Shown here one piece after another: positions 28,308 through 38,029 of a stretch of 49,410 nucleotides of DNA. A model generated the notes under the pieces. It searched no databases and had not been told where the DNA came from. It was given only the letters and a program-made list of their open reading frames with translations. Source of the stretch: Methylophaga sp. (lineage in GTDB: Bacteria; Pseudomonadota; Gammaproteobacteria; Nitrosococcales; Methylophagaceae); contig NVWQ02000047.1 of NCBI GenBank assembly GCA_002733715.2, positions 1 through 49,410 of the forward strand. Reading direction: 5' to 3'. Numbering within the stretch: position 1 is the stretch's first letter; each line of letters opens with the position of its first letter. Both the position numbers and the translations under genes were made by a program.

Positions 28308-30971
28308 TTATTTTGCGGTTGCATACAGTAGTTTTTTTAACTCTGGGATGCACGAACCACAGTTGGTTCCAGCTTTAAGTAAATTGCCGATATCATCTAC
28401 TGTTTTTGCATCACCGCAGGCAATGGCTTCTTTAATCGTATTTTCACCCACACCAAAACAGGCACAAATTAAGGGACCAATATCAGGCTGATCGGCACCG
28501 GGTTTACCCGCGAGTAGATTCGTTCGGGCTTCGCTACTTAGTTCTTTTTCTGCAAATAACTGGCTTAACCATGAACGCGTGGGGAGTTCATGAGTGGGAG
28601 CGATAAAGACCACGCTTTCAAGTTGATTGTTTTTTATGATGCCTGCTCGATAACGTTGAGATGCACCATCAGAGAATTCTAACCACTCGCCAGCATCGCC
28701 TAAATGTTGTTTTGCCCAAGCAGAGTGATCGTTAATAGCGGCATCGCCTGCCAGTTCATAACGCCAGAATTGCTCACCTTTAATCTTTAACCAGTATTGA
28801 CAATTAATGGTAGGCAGTGGGATGCGAGAAAGTATAAAACCATGCCAAACAGGTTGATAAGCGCGTATTGATACAGGGGTATGTTTGAATTCGGGTTGAC
28901 CTGAAAGTGGGTCAGCAGCGGGATTTACTACAGCATCTACCCGTGATAATGATGAGTTTTGTTGATTCCAGTGCATGGGAATAAACACTGAGCCTTTCTG
29001 CTGATTATCTGTTACTTGCACACGGGCTAACACTGCACCCCATCGGCTTTCAATTTGAGCTAATGCGCCTTCTATCACTGACCATTTTTCAGCATCAACC
29101 GGGTGGACTTCTACAAAAGGTTCAGGGATATGACCATTGAGTTTTGCGCTACGTGCAGTGCGGGTCATGGTATGCCATTGGTCTCTTACTCGACCAGTAT
29201 TTAGGATAAGTGGATATTTTTCATTGGGCGTATTGACGGGTAAGCGCGGTTGAATGGCGATAAATTGCGCTTTGCCGCTGGCGGTGAAAAAGCATTTATC
29301 AGTAAATAATCGTTCGGTGCCGTTTGGGTTGTCGGCATTAATGGGCCATTGTATCGGTGTTAGTTGATCGTATTCATCGTCACTGATTTTGGCTAAAGCA
29401 CTAATATCAAAGTCGCGCGTGCCATTGTTTTCAAAGCTAGACAAGGCAGCGTGTTCACGGAAAATATCGGCGTTAGTGGGGTAATCAAACTGTTTTTCGA
29501 ACCCTAAACGTTGTGCCACGTGGCAGATGATCCACCAGTCTTCTTCTGCCTCACCGGGGTGAGGCAGAATATTACGTTGACGAGAAATTCGGCGTTCTGA
29601 GTTGGTGACAGTGCCGCATTTTTCACCCCATGCGAGTGCGGGCAATAAAATATCGGAGCAGGCGGTGGTATCTGTGTTTTGTTCGCAGTCGGATACAACA
29701 ACTAGCTCACAGGCTTGTAGTGCCTCACGCACTTTATCAGCATCGGGCAAGGTAACAACCGGATTGGTTGCCATGATCCAAATCGCTTTGATTTTGCCAC
29801 TGGCAACATCGTTAAACATATCGACTGCTTTTGCACCAGCCGTAGTGGTGAGGTTATCTGTTTGCCAAAAACGTGAAACTAAATCATGGTGGATGGGGTT
29901 ATCAATATCCATATGCGCGGCAAGTTGATTAGATAAGCCACCCACTTCACGACCGCCCATCGCATTAGGTTGACCAGTAATCGAAAAAGGTCCCATTGCG
30001 GGCTTGCCAATTCGTCCGGTGGCTAAATGGCAGTTGATAATACTATTTGAATTATCAGTGCCTGCAGAGGATTGATTTACGCCTTGTGAATAGAGTGTGA
30101 CCACTTTTTCAGTATTAGCAAACAATCGGAAAAATTCAGCCACGTCATTGGCACTTAAACCACAACGTTCAGCAACCGTATTTATATCTGCAGATGATTG
30201 CTGGGCGCTGCTAAGTGCAGCGGCAAAGCCTTCGGTATGATTGTCGATAAAGTCATTATCAAGGTGATTGTTGTGCTGTAAATAATGAAGTAAACCGTTA
30301 AATAGCGAGGTATCACTGCCTGATTTGAGCGGTAAATGCAGATCGGCAATTTCACAGGTAGCGGTTTTCCGGGGGTCGATGACGACTATTTTTAAGTCAG
30401 GATTATCTTCTTTCGCTTGAACAATGCGTTGAAAAATCACAGGGTGACACCATGCCGTGTTCGAACCTTCAATCACGATAAGATCGGCTTGTTCTAAATC
30501 TTCATAACTACAGGGCACAGCATCTGCACCAAAAGCACGCTTATAACCGGCAACGGCCGATGACATGCAGAGTCGAGAGTTAGTATCGATGTTGCCGCTG
30601 CCAATAAAGCCTTTCATTAGCTTATTGGCAACGTAGTAATCTTCGGTGAGCAACTGACCAGAAACATAAAATGCCACCGCATCAGGGCCATGTTCATCTA
30701 TTACTTTTCTAAAGCCATTGGCGACAGCATCTAACGCTTCGTCCCAAGAGGATTGTTGACCCTTAATTTGAGGGTGAAGCAAGCGACCATCAAGATCAAC
30801 AGTGTCGCCTAATGCAGAACCTTTTGAACATAATCGTCCAAAATTCGCGGGGTGGTCTTCAAGCCCTTTTATAGTGAGGGAACCATCTTTTTCTGGTGTG
30901 GCCAATACGCCGCAGCCAACGCCACAATAGGGGCAGGTTGTTGCAACAGGTTCAGTCATATTTCCACTCAT
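28308..30971 (-). CDS. nasA: assimilatory nitrate reductase, catalytic subunit
   Basis: 887 aa cytoplasmic molybdenum enzyme that reduces nitrate to nitrite. N-terminal 4Fe-4S motif CPYCGVGC with Cys13, Cys16, Cys20 and Cys48; the likely Mo-ligand Cys is in NSRLCMSSA; GQPNAMGGREVGG and the C-terminal molybdopterin dinucleotide domain (NTGRVRDQWHTMTRT) follow. The last 60 residues form a BFD-like [2Fe-2S] domain (CACFGVGE...CGSC), as in Klebsiella-type NasA. No twin-arginine signal, so it is assimilatory, not periplasmic. The start overlaps the end of nasB by four bases; a second ATG four codons later is also possible. Confidence 0.96.
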   Translation of the reverse strand: MSGNMTEPVATTCPYCGVGCGVLATPEKDGSLTIKGLEDHPANFGRLCSKGSALGDTVDLDGRLLHPQIKGQQSSWDEALDAVANGFRKVIDEHGPDAVAFYVSGQLLTEDYYVANKLMKGFIGSGNIDTNSRLCMSSAVAGYKRAFGADAVPCSYEDLEQADLIVIEGSNTAWCHPVIFQRIVQAKEDNPDLKIVVIDPRKTATCEIADLHLPLKSGSDTSLFNGLLHYLQHNNHLDNDFIDNHTEGFAAALSSAQQSSADINTVAERCGLSANDVAEFFRLFANTEKVVTLYSQGVNQSSAGTDNSNSIINCHLATGRIGKPAMGPFSITGQPNAMGGREVGGLSNQLAAHMDIDNPIHHDLVSRFWQTDNLTTTAGAKAVDMFNDVASGKIKAIWIMATNPVVTLPDADKVREALQACELVVVSDCEQNTDTTACSDILLPALAWGEKCGTVTNSERRISRQRNILPHPGEAEEDWWIICHVAQRLGFEKQFDYPTNADIFREHAALSSFENNGTRDFDISALAKISDDEYDQLTPIQWPINADNPNGTERLFTDKCFFTASGKAQFIAIQPRLPVNTPNEKYPLILNTGRVRDQWHTMTRTARSAKLNGHIPEPFVEVHPVDAEKWSVIEGALAQIESRWGAVLARVQVTDNQQKGSVFIPMHWNQQNSSLSRVDAVVNPAADPLSGQPEFKHTPVSIRAYQPVWHGFILSRIPLPTINCQYWLKIKGEQFWRYELAGDAAINDHSAWAKQHLGDAGEWLEFSDGASQRYRAGIIKNNQLESVVFIAPTHELPTRSWLSQLFAEKELSSEARTNLLAGKPGADQPDIGPLICACFGVGENTIKEAIACGDAKTVDDIGNLLKAGTNCGSCIPELKKLLYATAK

Positions 30972-32185
30972 AATAGTGCTTCATCAATTTGGTGTTGCCC
31001 AAATAAAATATCTTCACGTAATGCGCTAATATCGCGTTGCTCTCCGAGCAGGGAGAAATACCAATTGCCATCGGTGGTATCACCGTAGAGCACGGTGCCG
31101 ATAATTTTATTATCTTTAAGCACGATCTTTTTATAGACGTGGCGCGTGGGGTCACTAAAGATCAAGCTTTCAGTGCTGTCGTCACCCATAAAATCACCTG
31201 CAGAAAATAAATCAATGCCTGTTACTTTTAACTTAGTTGCGGTGGCTGAGCTACTATATTTAGCCGCGCCACTATTGGCTAAACGGCTGGCACAGACTTT
31301 AGCTTGTTCATACAGTGGGGCAACTAGCCCAAAGGTTTGATTGCGATGTTGCACGCATTCACCCACGGCATAAATATTAGGGGAATAAGTGCTCATAGTA
31401 TCATCAACTAAAACGCCACGTTCACAGGCAATTCCTGAATTTTGTGCCAGCTCAATATTGGGTCGAACACCCACAGCCATGACCACTAAGTCAGCATCGA
31501 CTTCGCTGCCATCTTTAAATAGAACTTTTTCAACACGATCTTTGCCGATGAACTCAGCGGTATCGTGGTGCATGAGAAAGTGCATGCCTTTGGCTTGTAA
31601 TTCTATCAGCATCAGATCAGAAGCCGCTTGATCCAACTGTTGGTTCATCAAGGTACCACTTCGATGCACCACTGATACATCCATACCTTGGATCATCAAA
31701 CCATTAGCAGCTTCTAGACCAAGTAAGCCTCCACCAATGACGATGGCTTTTTTATGTGTTTTGGCGGTTTCGATCATGATGTTGACATCATTGATATCAC
31801 GAAAGCTTATAACACCTTCTAGTTCAATACCGGGAATTGGCAGCATCACTGGATTGGAGCCAGTCGCTAAAATTAAGCGATCATAATCAGCGGTCGTACC
31901 GTCTTCAGCCAGAACAATTCGCTTAGTACGATCAATTTGAGTGATCGTTTTTTCAGTGTGAAGGGTAATGTTATTGTCCTGATACCATTGCAGATCATGA
32001 ATAAGGATCTCACCAATGGATTTGTCGCCGGCAAGCACAGGTGACAGCATAATACGATTGTAATTGCCATGTGGCTCGGCGCCAAAGACAGTAATGTCAT
32101 ATTTTTCAGGTGCGAGTTTGAGCAATTCATCAATTGTTCGCATACCGGCCATGCCGTTGCCAATTAGGACTAATTTTTCTTTCAT
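30968..32185 (-). CDS. nasB: FAD/NAD(P)H-dependent electron-transfer subunit of nitrate reductase
   Basis: 405 aa, homologous to the N-terminal flavoprotein half of NirB. Rossmann motif LVLIGNGMAGMRTIDELL at the start, DRLILATGSNP in the FAD domain, KAIVIGGGLLGLEAANGL for NADH, and VGVRPNIEL plus YAVGECVQH. It likely passes electrons from NADH to NasA. It lacks the C-terminal [2Fe-2S] and siroheme domains of NirB; NasA carries the BFD domain instead. Five bases downstream of the PhzF-like gene and overlapping nasA by four bases. Confidence 0.92.
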   Translation of the reverse strand: MKEKLVLIGNGMAGMRTIDELLKLAPEKYDITVFGAEPHGNYNRIMLSPVLAGDKSIGEILIHDLQWYQDNNITLHTEKTITQIDRTKRIVLAEDGTTADYDRLILATGSNPVMLPIPGIELEGVISFRDINDVNIMIETAKTHKKAIVIGGGLLGLEAANGLMIQGMDVSVVHRSGTLMNQQLDQAASDLMLIELQAKGMHFLMHHDTAEFIGKDRVEKVLFKDGSEVDADLVVMAVGVRPNIELAQNSGIACERGVLVDDTMSTYSPNIYAVGECVQHRNQTFGLVAPLYEQAKVCASRLANSGAAKYSSSATATKLKVTGIDLFSAGDFMGDDSTESLIFSDPTRHVYKKIVLKDNKIIGTVLYGDTTDGNWYFSLLGEQRDISALREDILFGQHQIDEALL

Positions 32186-32190
32186 TTGTG

Positions 32191-33108
32191 TTAGTCAGGA
32201 ATCAACATTTTACCTTCGGCAACCATCACGGCTTCCCCCCCGATTCTTAGTGCTAGTTCAGCTTGTGCTTTATGATCCATTTCAATGTTAAGCACGCTAC
32301 GTCTATTAGTTTCATCGCCACGATCAACGGCAAAAGCATGTGTGCCTTGCTGAGTAAAATCGAATGAACATAAGTAAGATGCAAATGCTGGCATTGCACT
32401 ACCGACAGGTGGATCTTCGTGAACCCCGATATTAGGGCCTAATAAGCGTGCATTGAAGTTAGCATCTTTAAACGGTGTTTTGGGCGAGAATAATAAAATT
32501 TCTGAAGCGGCTGTTTGCGGTGCGGCCGATTGACTCCAAGAGTTAAAATTAAACGTTGCTTTTCTAACTGTTTCATAATTCCAAACAGGCACAATCAAAT
32601 AGGGAAAACCACACGAGACTAATCTTGTAGAATATTTTTTGCTGTCAATATCATCAGGGCTAATAGAAAGGAGTTCTGCTAATTCATTGGTTGATGGTGT
32701 AAAGCGGTCAATCACAGAAGAGACTTTACGAGCAAATTGTACAAAATTTACTTTACCGTCATTCGCCGACACATTAACTTCAATTTCACCACTATTTTGC
32801 ACAAAGGTTAGCGATGTGTTGCTATCTGTTAAAGTTAATTCGCCAGATGAAGCTAAGACAAAAGCGGTTGCAATAATAGGGTGACCAGCAAAGTCAATTT
32901 CGGTTAACGGTGAAAATATTCGCATTCTTCGTGTGTTGCTAATGTTATCTGGGTTTGAAACAAAAACAGTTTCAGATAAATTCATTTCTCTTGCAATCAA
33001 TGCCATTTGCTTATCGCTTAGCGTATCAGCATTTGGAAAAACGGCTATTTGTGCTCCAGAGAATAGTTGATTAGTGAATACGTCAGCAATGTAATAATTT
33101 AAAGTCAT
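32191..33108 (-). CDS. PhzF-family isomerase/epimerase-like protein
   Basis: 305 aa with the two-lobe PhzF (DAP-epimerase-like) fold. Catalytic Glu46 in NLSETVFV, the aGHPiiA motif (FAGHPIIATAF) and a C-terminal ARLLGPNIGVHEDPPVGSAM with the GSA anion site. PhzF members isomerise small metabolites; only PhzF itself has a known reaction and most are unassigned. The start overlaps the nirD stop by one base and the stop lies five bases before nasB, so it is translated as part of the nitrate/nitrite reductase operon. I know no standard PhzF in such an operon; its role is open. Confidence 0.9.
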   Translation of the reverse strand: MTLNYYIADVFTNQLFSGAQIAVFPNADTLSDKQMALIAREMNLSETVFVSNPDNISNTRRMRIFSPLTEIDFAGHPIIATAFVLASSGELTLTDSNTSLTFVQNSGEIEVNVSANDGKVNFVQFARKVSSVIDRFTPSTNELAELLSISPDDIDSKKYSTRLVSCGFPYLIVPVWNYETVRKATFNFNSWSQSAAPQTAASEILLFSPKTPFKDANFNARLLGPNIGVHEDPPVGSAMPAFASYLCSFDFTQQGTHAFAVDRGDETNRRSVLNIEMDHKAQAELALRIGGEAVMVAEGKMLIPD

Positions 33109-33443
33109 TATTTTTCTCCCGCTAAGTTAACTTCGACACGATCGCCTGCAATACGAACTGAATAGACGGGTACGGTGACGCTTTCATCTTCAAAACATTG
33201 TCCTGTTTTCAAGTTAAAATGCTGTTTGTATAAAGGTGATGACACCATCGGCTCGCCATTAAGATCGCCGATTAAACCACGGGAGAGCACATGCACTTTA
33301 CCAAAAGGATCATAGTTATTTATCGCATAAAGGGCATCACTTTCAGGCATGTAAAAGATGGCTACTTGCTGCTCTTCTACTAAGGCACATATGCCAGAGT
33401 TAGCTTGTAAATCGTCTTTACTACAGATATCCACCCAGCTCAT
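33108..33443 (-). CDS. nirD: nitrite reductase small subunit
   Basis: 111 aa Rieske-like fold protein that accompanies NirB. WVDICSKDDLQANSGICAL, then IFYMPESDALYAINNYDPFG and LSRGLIGDLNGEPMVSSPLYKQHFNLKTG are typical. The Rieske Cys/His ligands are absent as usual in this subfamily. It overlaps nirB and the PhzF-like gene by one base each. Confidence 0.96.
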   Translation of the reverse strand: MSWVDICSKDDLQANSGICALVEEQQVAIFYMPESDALYAINNYDPFGKVHVLSRGLIGDLNGEPMVSSPLYKQHFNLKTGQCFEDESVTVPVYSVRIAGDRVEVNLAGEK

Positions 33444-35977
33444 TATGCTTCCTCCGCTAATAAGTGTTCACGTTCTTCAATATTGGCGGGACGAATCTGT
33501 CCACGCTCTTCGACAAACAAAATATTTTCATCATGTTTATCGCTGTTGACGAAATGACGGAAACGTTTAAGCTTGCTTTCATCGGCAATGGTTGTCTTCC
33601 ACTCACATTGATAAGTTTCAACAACATGCTGCATTTGATTTTCTAAGCGCTCACAGATATCCAATTTATCATCGATTACGACAGATTTTAAATAATCTAG
33701 ACCGCCTTCCATATTTTCCATCCAAACAGAAGTACGTTGCATACGATCGGCTGTTTGCACGTAGAAGGTCAATACACGATCGATATATTTGATTAATGTT
33801 TCTTTATCAAGGTTGGTGGCAAATAAATCACCATGGCGAGGTTTCATGCCACCATTACCGCAGACATAGAGGTTCCAACCACCTTCAACCGCGATGATGC
33901 CGATATCTTTACTTTGTGCTTCAGCACATTCACGAGTACACCCCGAAACAGCAAATTTAATTTTGTGAGGTGCGCGTAGACCTTTGTAACGGTTCTCAAG
34001 TTCAACCGCGAGGCCAACACTGTCATCAACACCGAAACGACACCATGTACTACCCACACATGACTTAACTGTACGTAATGATTTACCGTAGGCGTGACCA
34101 CTTTCAAAGCCAGCATCAATTAACTCTTGCCAAATTAAAGGCAGTTGATCGACACGTGCACCAAATAAATCGACACGCTGACCGCCGGTTACTTTTGTAT
34201 AGAGACCATATTTTTTAGCTATTTGGCCAATGGCAATTAAACCTTCTGGTGTCACTTCGCCGCCAGTCATCCTTGGCACAACGGAATAAGTACCATCTTT
34301 TTGCATATTAGCTAAGAAAGTGTCGTTAGTATCCTGAACTTGGACATGCTCATTTTGTAAGATATATTCATTCCAATAAGACGCTAATATTGAGCCGACT
34401 GTCTGCTTACAAATCTCACAACCCTGACCTTGACCATGTGCTTTGATCAGGTCACTAAAGGTTTTGATTTCTTCAACCATGATTAAGTTGTATAAATCTT
34501 GACGTGTATAGGCGAAATGCTCACAAATATCGGTATTAACTTCAATGCCCGCTTTTTCTAATTCACAATCAAGCACCGATTTTAATAGGGCGGCGCAACC
34601 ACCACAGCCTGTTGCGGCTTTGGTTTCGTCTTTTAATGCGCCCATCGTTGTGCAGCCAGCTTCAATCGCTGTGCAGATATCACCTTTTGATATATCGTAA
34701 CAAGAACAAATCTGTGCTGATGCAGGCAAAGCATCGGGACCAAGGCCGACCGACTCATCTGAGCGAGAAGGCAAGATTAAGGAATCAGGATGCTCAGGCA
34801 GTTCAATATTGCTTGCATAGTATTGCGATAATGTTGGGTAGCCAGAAGCATCACCCACTAACACCGCGCCTAATAATTGTTTATTGTCTTTGCTAACAAC
34901 TAGGCGTTTATAGATGCCATCAACACCATTTTGATAGGTATAAACTAAGATATTTGGAGTTTTAGCATGTGCATCACCTATGCTGGCAACATCAACACCA
35001 TTTAATTTTAATTTGGTGCTCATATCCGAACCTGAAAATGCTGCTTCTTCGCCTGCAAGGTGTGCAACTACAGTACGTGCCATAGCATAGCCTGGAGCAA
35101 CTAAACCAAAGATTTGTTCATTCCATGAGGCGCATTCACCAATAGCATAAATATCATTGTCAGAGCTTAAACATTGATCGTTAATGGCAACACCGCCCCG
35201 TGCGCCGATTTCTAGGCCACAGTCGGTAGCGATTTCATAACGAGGGCGAATACCCGCAGAGTATAAAATAACATCTGTTTCTAACTCGCCGCCGTCAGCG
35301 AATACCATTTTATGTTTGAGCTTGTCACCATCAATAATTTTAATGGTGTTTTTATTGGTTAAAACATTTACGCCCAAGTCTTCAATTTTTTGCTTTAATA
35401 AGTCTGCGCCGCCGTCATCTAGCTGGGCTTCCATCAAGCGGGGGCCGAACTGAACAACATGGGTTTCAAGCTTAAGATCTTGTAATGCTTTAGCGGCTTC
35501 TAGGCCTAATAAACCGCCGCCTACGACAACACCGACTTTTGATTTGATTGCCGCTACTTTCATTTCATCGAGATCAGCAATGGTACGGTAAGGAATGCAC
35601 TGATCACGATCATTCCCCGGGATCGGTGGAACAAAGGCGGTTGAACCGGTTGCTAAAACCAGTTTGTCATAGTTAATGACCACACCTTTGTCAGACACTA
35701 CCGTTTTAGTGTCGCGATCAATAGAATTGGCTTTATCACCCATATGAATAATGATGTTGTTATCTTCGAAGAAGCCCGGCTCAACTAGTGATAGGTCATC
35801 GGCTGATTTGCCCGCGAAATATTCGCTTAAATGAACGCGGTCATAGGCTGGAATGGGTTCTTCACAAAAGGTAACGACATTGTAATTATCTTTTATTTCG
35901 CTTGCCATTAGGCTGACCAAAAAGTTTTGGCCGACCATGCCGTTGCCGATAACGACCAGTGTTTGTTTGTTACTCAT
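33443..35977 (-). CDS. nirB: assimilatory nitrite reductase (NADH) large subunit
   Basis: 844 aa. Reduces nitrite to ammonium with six electrons from NADH. FAD domain VVIGNGMVGQNF, NADH domain GVVVGGGLLGLEAA, BFD [2Fe-2S] CSCYDISKGD...CGGC, and siroheme/4Fe-4S ligands at about Cys641, Cys647, Cys681 and Cys685 (SCVGSTWC, SGCTREC). The open frame extends to 36037, but the sigma54 promoter occupies 36021-36037 and the ATG at 35977 follows CGAGG, so I place the start at 35977. First gene of the operon nirB-nirD-phzF-like-nasB-nasA-MFS. Confidence 0.96.
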   Translation of the reverse strand: MSNKQTLVVIGNGMVGQNFLVSLMASEIKDNYNVVTFCEEPIPAYDRVHLSEYFAGKSADDLSLVEPGFFEDNNIIIHMGDKANSIDRDTKTVVSDKGVVINYDKLVLATGSTAFVPPIPGNDRDQCIPYRTIADLDEMKVAAIKSKVGVVVGGGLLGLEAAKALQDLKLETHVVQFGPRLMEAQLDDGGADLLKQKIEDLGVNVLTNKNTIKIIDGDKLKHKMVFADGGELETDVILYSAGIRPRYEIATDCGLEIGARGGVAINDQCLSSDNDIYAIGECASWNEQIFGLVAPGYAMARTVVAHLAGEEAAFSGSDMSTKLKLNGVDVASIGDAHAKTPNILVYTYQNGVDGIYKRLVVSKDNKQLLGAVLVGDASGYPTLSQYYASNIELPEHPDSLILPSRSDESVGLGPDALPASAQICSCYDISKGDICTAIEAGCTTMGALKDETKAATGCGGCAALLKSVLDCELEKAGIEVNTDICEHFAYTRQDLYNLIMVEEIKTFSDLIKAHGQGQGCEICKQTVGSILASYWNEYILQNEHVQVQDTNDTFLANMQKDGTYSVVPRMTGGEVTPEGLIAIGQIAKKYGLYTKVTGGQRVDLFGARVDQLPLIWQELIDAGFESGHAYGKSLRTVKSCVGSTWCRFGVDDSVGLAVELENRYKGLRAPHKIKFAVSGCTRECAEAQSKDIGIIAVEGGWNLYVCGNGGMKPRHGDLFATNLDKETLIKYIDRVLTFYVQTADRMQRTSVWMENMEGGLDYLKSVVIDDKLDICERLENQMQHVVETYQCEWKTTIADESKLKRFRHFVNSDKHDENILFVEERGQIRPANIEEREHLLAEEA

Positions 35978-36020
35978 ATTAAGCCTCGATGTGACTATTT
36001 TTAATTCTAATGGAGAAAAT

Positions 36021-36037
36021 TGCACAGTCTGTGCCAA
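36021..36037 (-). promoter_or_regulatory. sigma54 (-24/-12) promoter of the nirB operon
   Basis: Minus strand TTGGCACAGACTGTGCA matches YTGGCACGRNNNTTGCW in all but two defined positions and has both GG and GC. It is the best of the four -24/-12 elements here. Transcription would begin near 36009, 32 bases before the chosen ATG. Confidence 0.82.
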
Positions 36038-36223
36038 GATTGTTATTCATGCTTAATAAAGCATTTATTTTGGAATAAGATTGGGCTAAATTGGCATAAA
36101 AAACCAAGTTCAGATCTAATAAGCCCTTGAAATAACTAATATTGAACTATTAAGAAATACGGCTAATTATACCAAATATATAGGGAAATGAGGATAAAGG
36201 TTTGTGTGTGTGAAAACAGATAT

Positions 36224-36271
36224 TGCACTACATTGGGGCATATGGCTTTATGAATGCACCATTGCATGAAA
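36224..36271 (-). promoter_or_regulatory. tandem NtrC-like enhancer sites, nirB operon
   Basis: Site 1 TGCACTACATTGGGGCA (36224-36240) fits TGCACC-N5-GGTGCA with two mismatches. Site 2 (36255-36271) has a perfect left half TGCACC but a poor right half. Spacing 31 bases. They lie about 215 bases from the start, farther than in the other three promoters. The remaining 36040-36220 is AT-rich with no further element seen. Confidence 0.66.
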
Positions 36272-36300
36272 AAGGGCGTAGCTAATAATAAGCTACGCCC
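36269..36300 (-). terminator. Rho-independent terminator after amtB
   Basis: Perfect ten-base arms GGGCGTAGCT (36274-36283) and AGCTACGCCC (36291-36300) with five T residues on the minus strand. It separates amtB from the nirB regulatory region. Confidence 0.88.
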
Positions 36301-36329
36301 CTCAGTTTCAAACAGATAAGATGTTTGTT

Positions 36330-37607
36330 TTATCTATCAGTAAATTCTGGATATGCTTCCATACCACATTCACTAATATCAACACCTTCATCTTCTTCTT
36401 CAGCAGTAACGCGAATACCCATCACCATTTTCAGTACGAACCAAGTTGCGAAACTTGCTCCAAATACCCAAACGAAGATAGTTGCCGCACCTACTAATTG
36501 ACCTACGACTGTAGCATCGGGGTTAGTTATAGGTACTGCTAACAGACCCCACAAACCAACCGTACCATGAACAGAGATGGCACCTACTGGATCATCTATT
36601 TTGATCTTATCTAATGTTACGATAGAGAGCACAACGATAACACCACCGACAGCACCGATAAGCGTTGCTACTAGTGGAGTCGGTGTATCAGGACCCGCAG
36701 TAATTGCAACTAGGCCCGCTAACGCGCCGTTTAAGATCATGGTTAAATCCGCTTTACCAAATAGCAGTTTTGCAGCAATTAATGCAGCAATAACACCACC
36801 GGCAGCAGCAGCGTTAGTATTCATGAATACCATCGCAACAGCATTGGCACTAGCCATATCGCCTAGTTTTAAAACTGAACCACCGTTAAAGCCGAACCAA
36901 CCCATCCATAAGATGAAAGTACCTAGTGTTGCTAAAGGTAAGTTTGCACCAGGAATGGGGCGAACAGAACCGTCAGGACCATATTTACCACGACGCGCGC
37001 CTAATAAGATAACACCTGCTAATGCAGCTGCAGCACCGGCCATATGTACAATACCTGAACCGGCAAAATCAAGGAAACCAAAGTCATCACCAAGATTATA
37101 CATGCCAAATACATCACCGCCGCCCCATGTCCAGAAACCTTCTAATGGGTAAATAAACGCAGTCATAACAACAGCAAAGGCCGCAAAAGCCCATAATTTC
37201 ATACGCTCAGCAACCGCACCTGAAACAATCGACATCGCGGTAGCAACAAACACTACTTGGAAGAAGAAGTCAGCAGCAGTGGCATAAACAGAACCACCAT
37301 CAAAACCCGCTTCAGCAGAAGCCGCTAATGCATCAGCAGTTAATGTATCGCCACCAGCAATACCCTCTAAAAAGATGCCGCCGCCGTACATGATGTCATA
37401 ACCGACAACCATATAAGCAGTACACGCAATAGCAAACAATAAAACGTTTTTAGTTAAAATCTCAGCGGTGTTTTTCGCACGCACTAGACCTGCTTCTAAC
37501 ATTGAGAAGCCAGCCGCCATCCACATAACTAACGCACCCATCACTAAGAAGTAAAAGGTATCGATAGCATATTGCAGTTCGAAGATTTGATTTGTTACAT
37601 TTTCCAT
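36330..37607 (-). CDS. amtB: ammonium transporter
   Basis: 425 aa, eleven helices, no signal peptide. Amt motifs: DTFYFLVMGALVMWMAAGF, MLEAGLVRAKN, DFAGSGIVHMAGAAAALAG with one of the twin pore histidines, GWFGFNGGS and ISVHGTVGLWGLLAVP with the other. Trimeric inner-membrane channel for ammonium; the cytoplasmic face binds GlnK. GAGGAG in front of the ATG. It follows glnK by 19 bases and is the last gene of the unit, ended by a strong terminator. Confidence 0.97.
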   Translation of the reverse strand: MENVTNQIFELQYAIDTFYFLVMGALVMWMAAGFSMLEAGLVRAKNTAEILTKNVLLFAIACTAYMVVGYDIMYGGGIFLEGIAGGDTLTADALAASAEAGFDGGSVYATAADFFFQVVFVATAMSIVSGAVAERMKLWAFAAFAVVMTAFIYPLEGFWTWGGGDVFGMYNLGDDFGFLDFAGSGIVHMAGAAAALAGVILLGARRGKYGPDGSVRPIPGANLPLATLGTFILWMGWFGFNGGSVLKLGDMASANAVAMVFMNTNAAAAGGVIAALIAAKLLFGKADLTMILNGALAGLVAITAGPDTPTPLVATLIGAVGGVIVVLSIVTLDKIKIDDPVGAISVHGTVGLWGLLAVPITNPDATVVGQLVGAATIFVWVFGASFATWFVLKMVMGIRVTAEEEDEGVDISECGMEAYPEFTDR

Positions 37608-37626
37608 TCTAAATTACTCCTCAAAC

Positions 37627-38016
<390 letters not shown>

Positions 38017-38029
38017 GTTGAGGAGTTTT

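Noticed and set aside
36577-37152. 191-codon open frame on the plus strand opposite amtB
   Set aside because: Antisense shadow; proline-, serine- and alanine-rich translation caused by the codon pattern of amtB.
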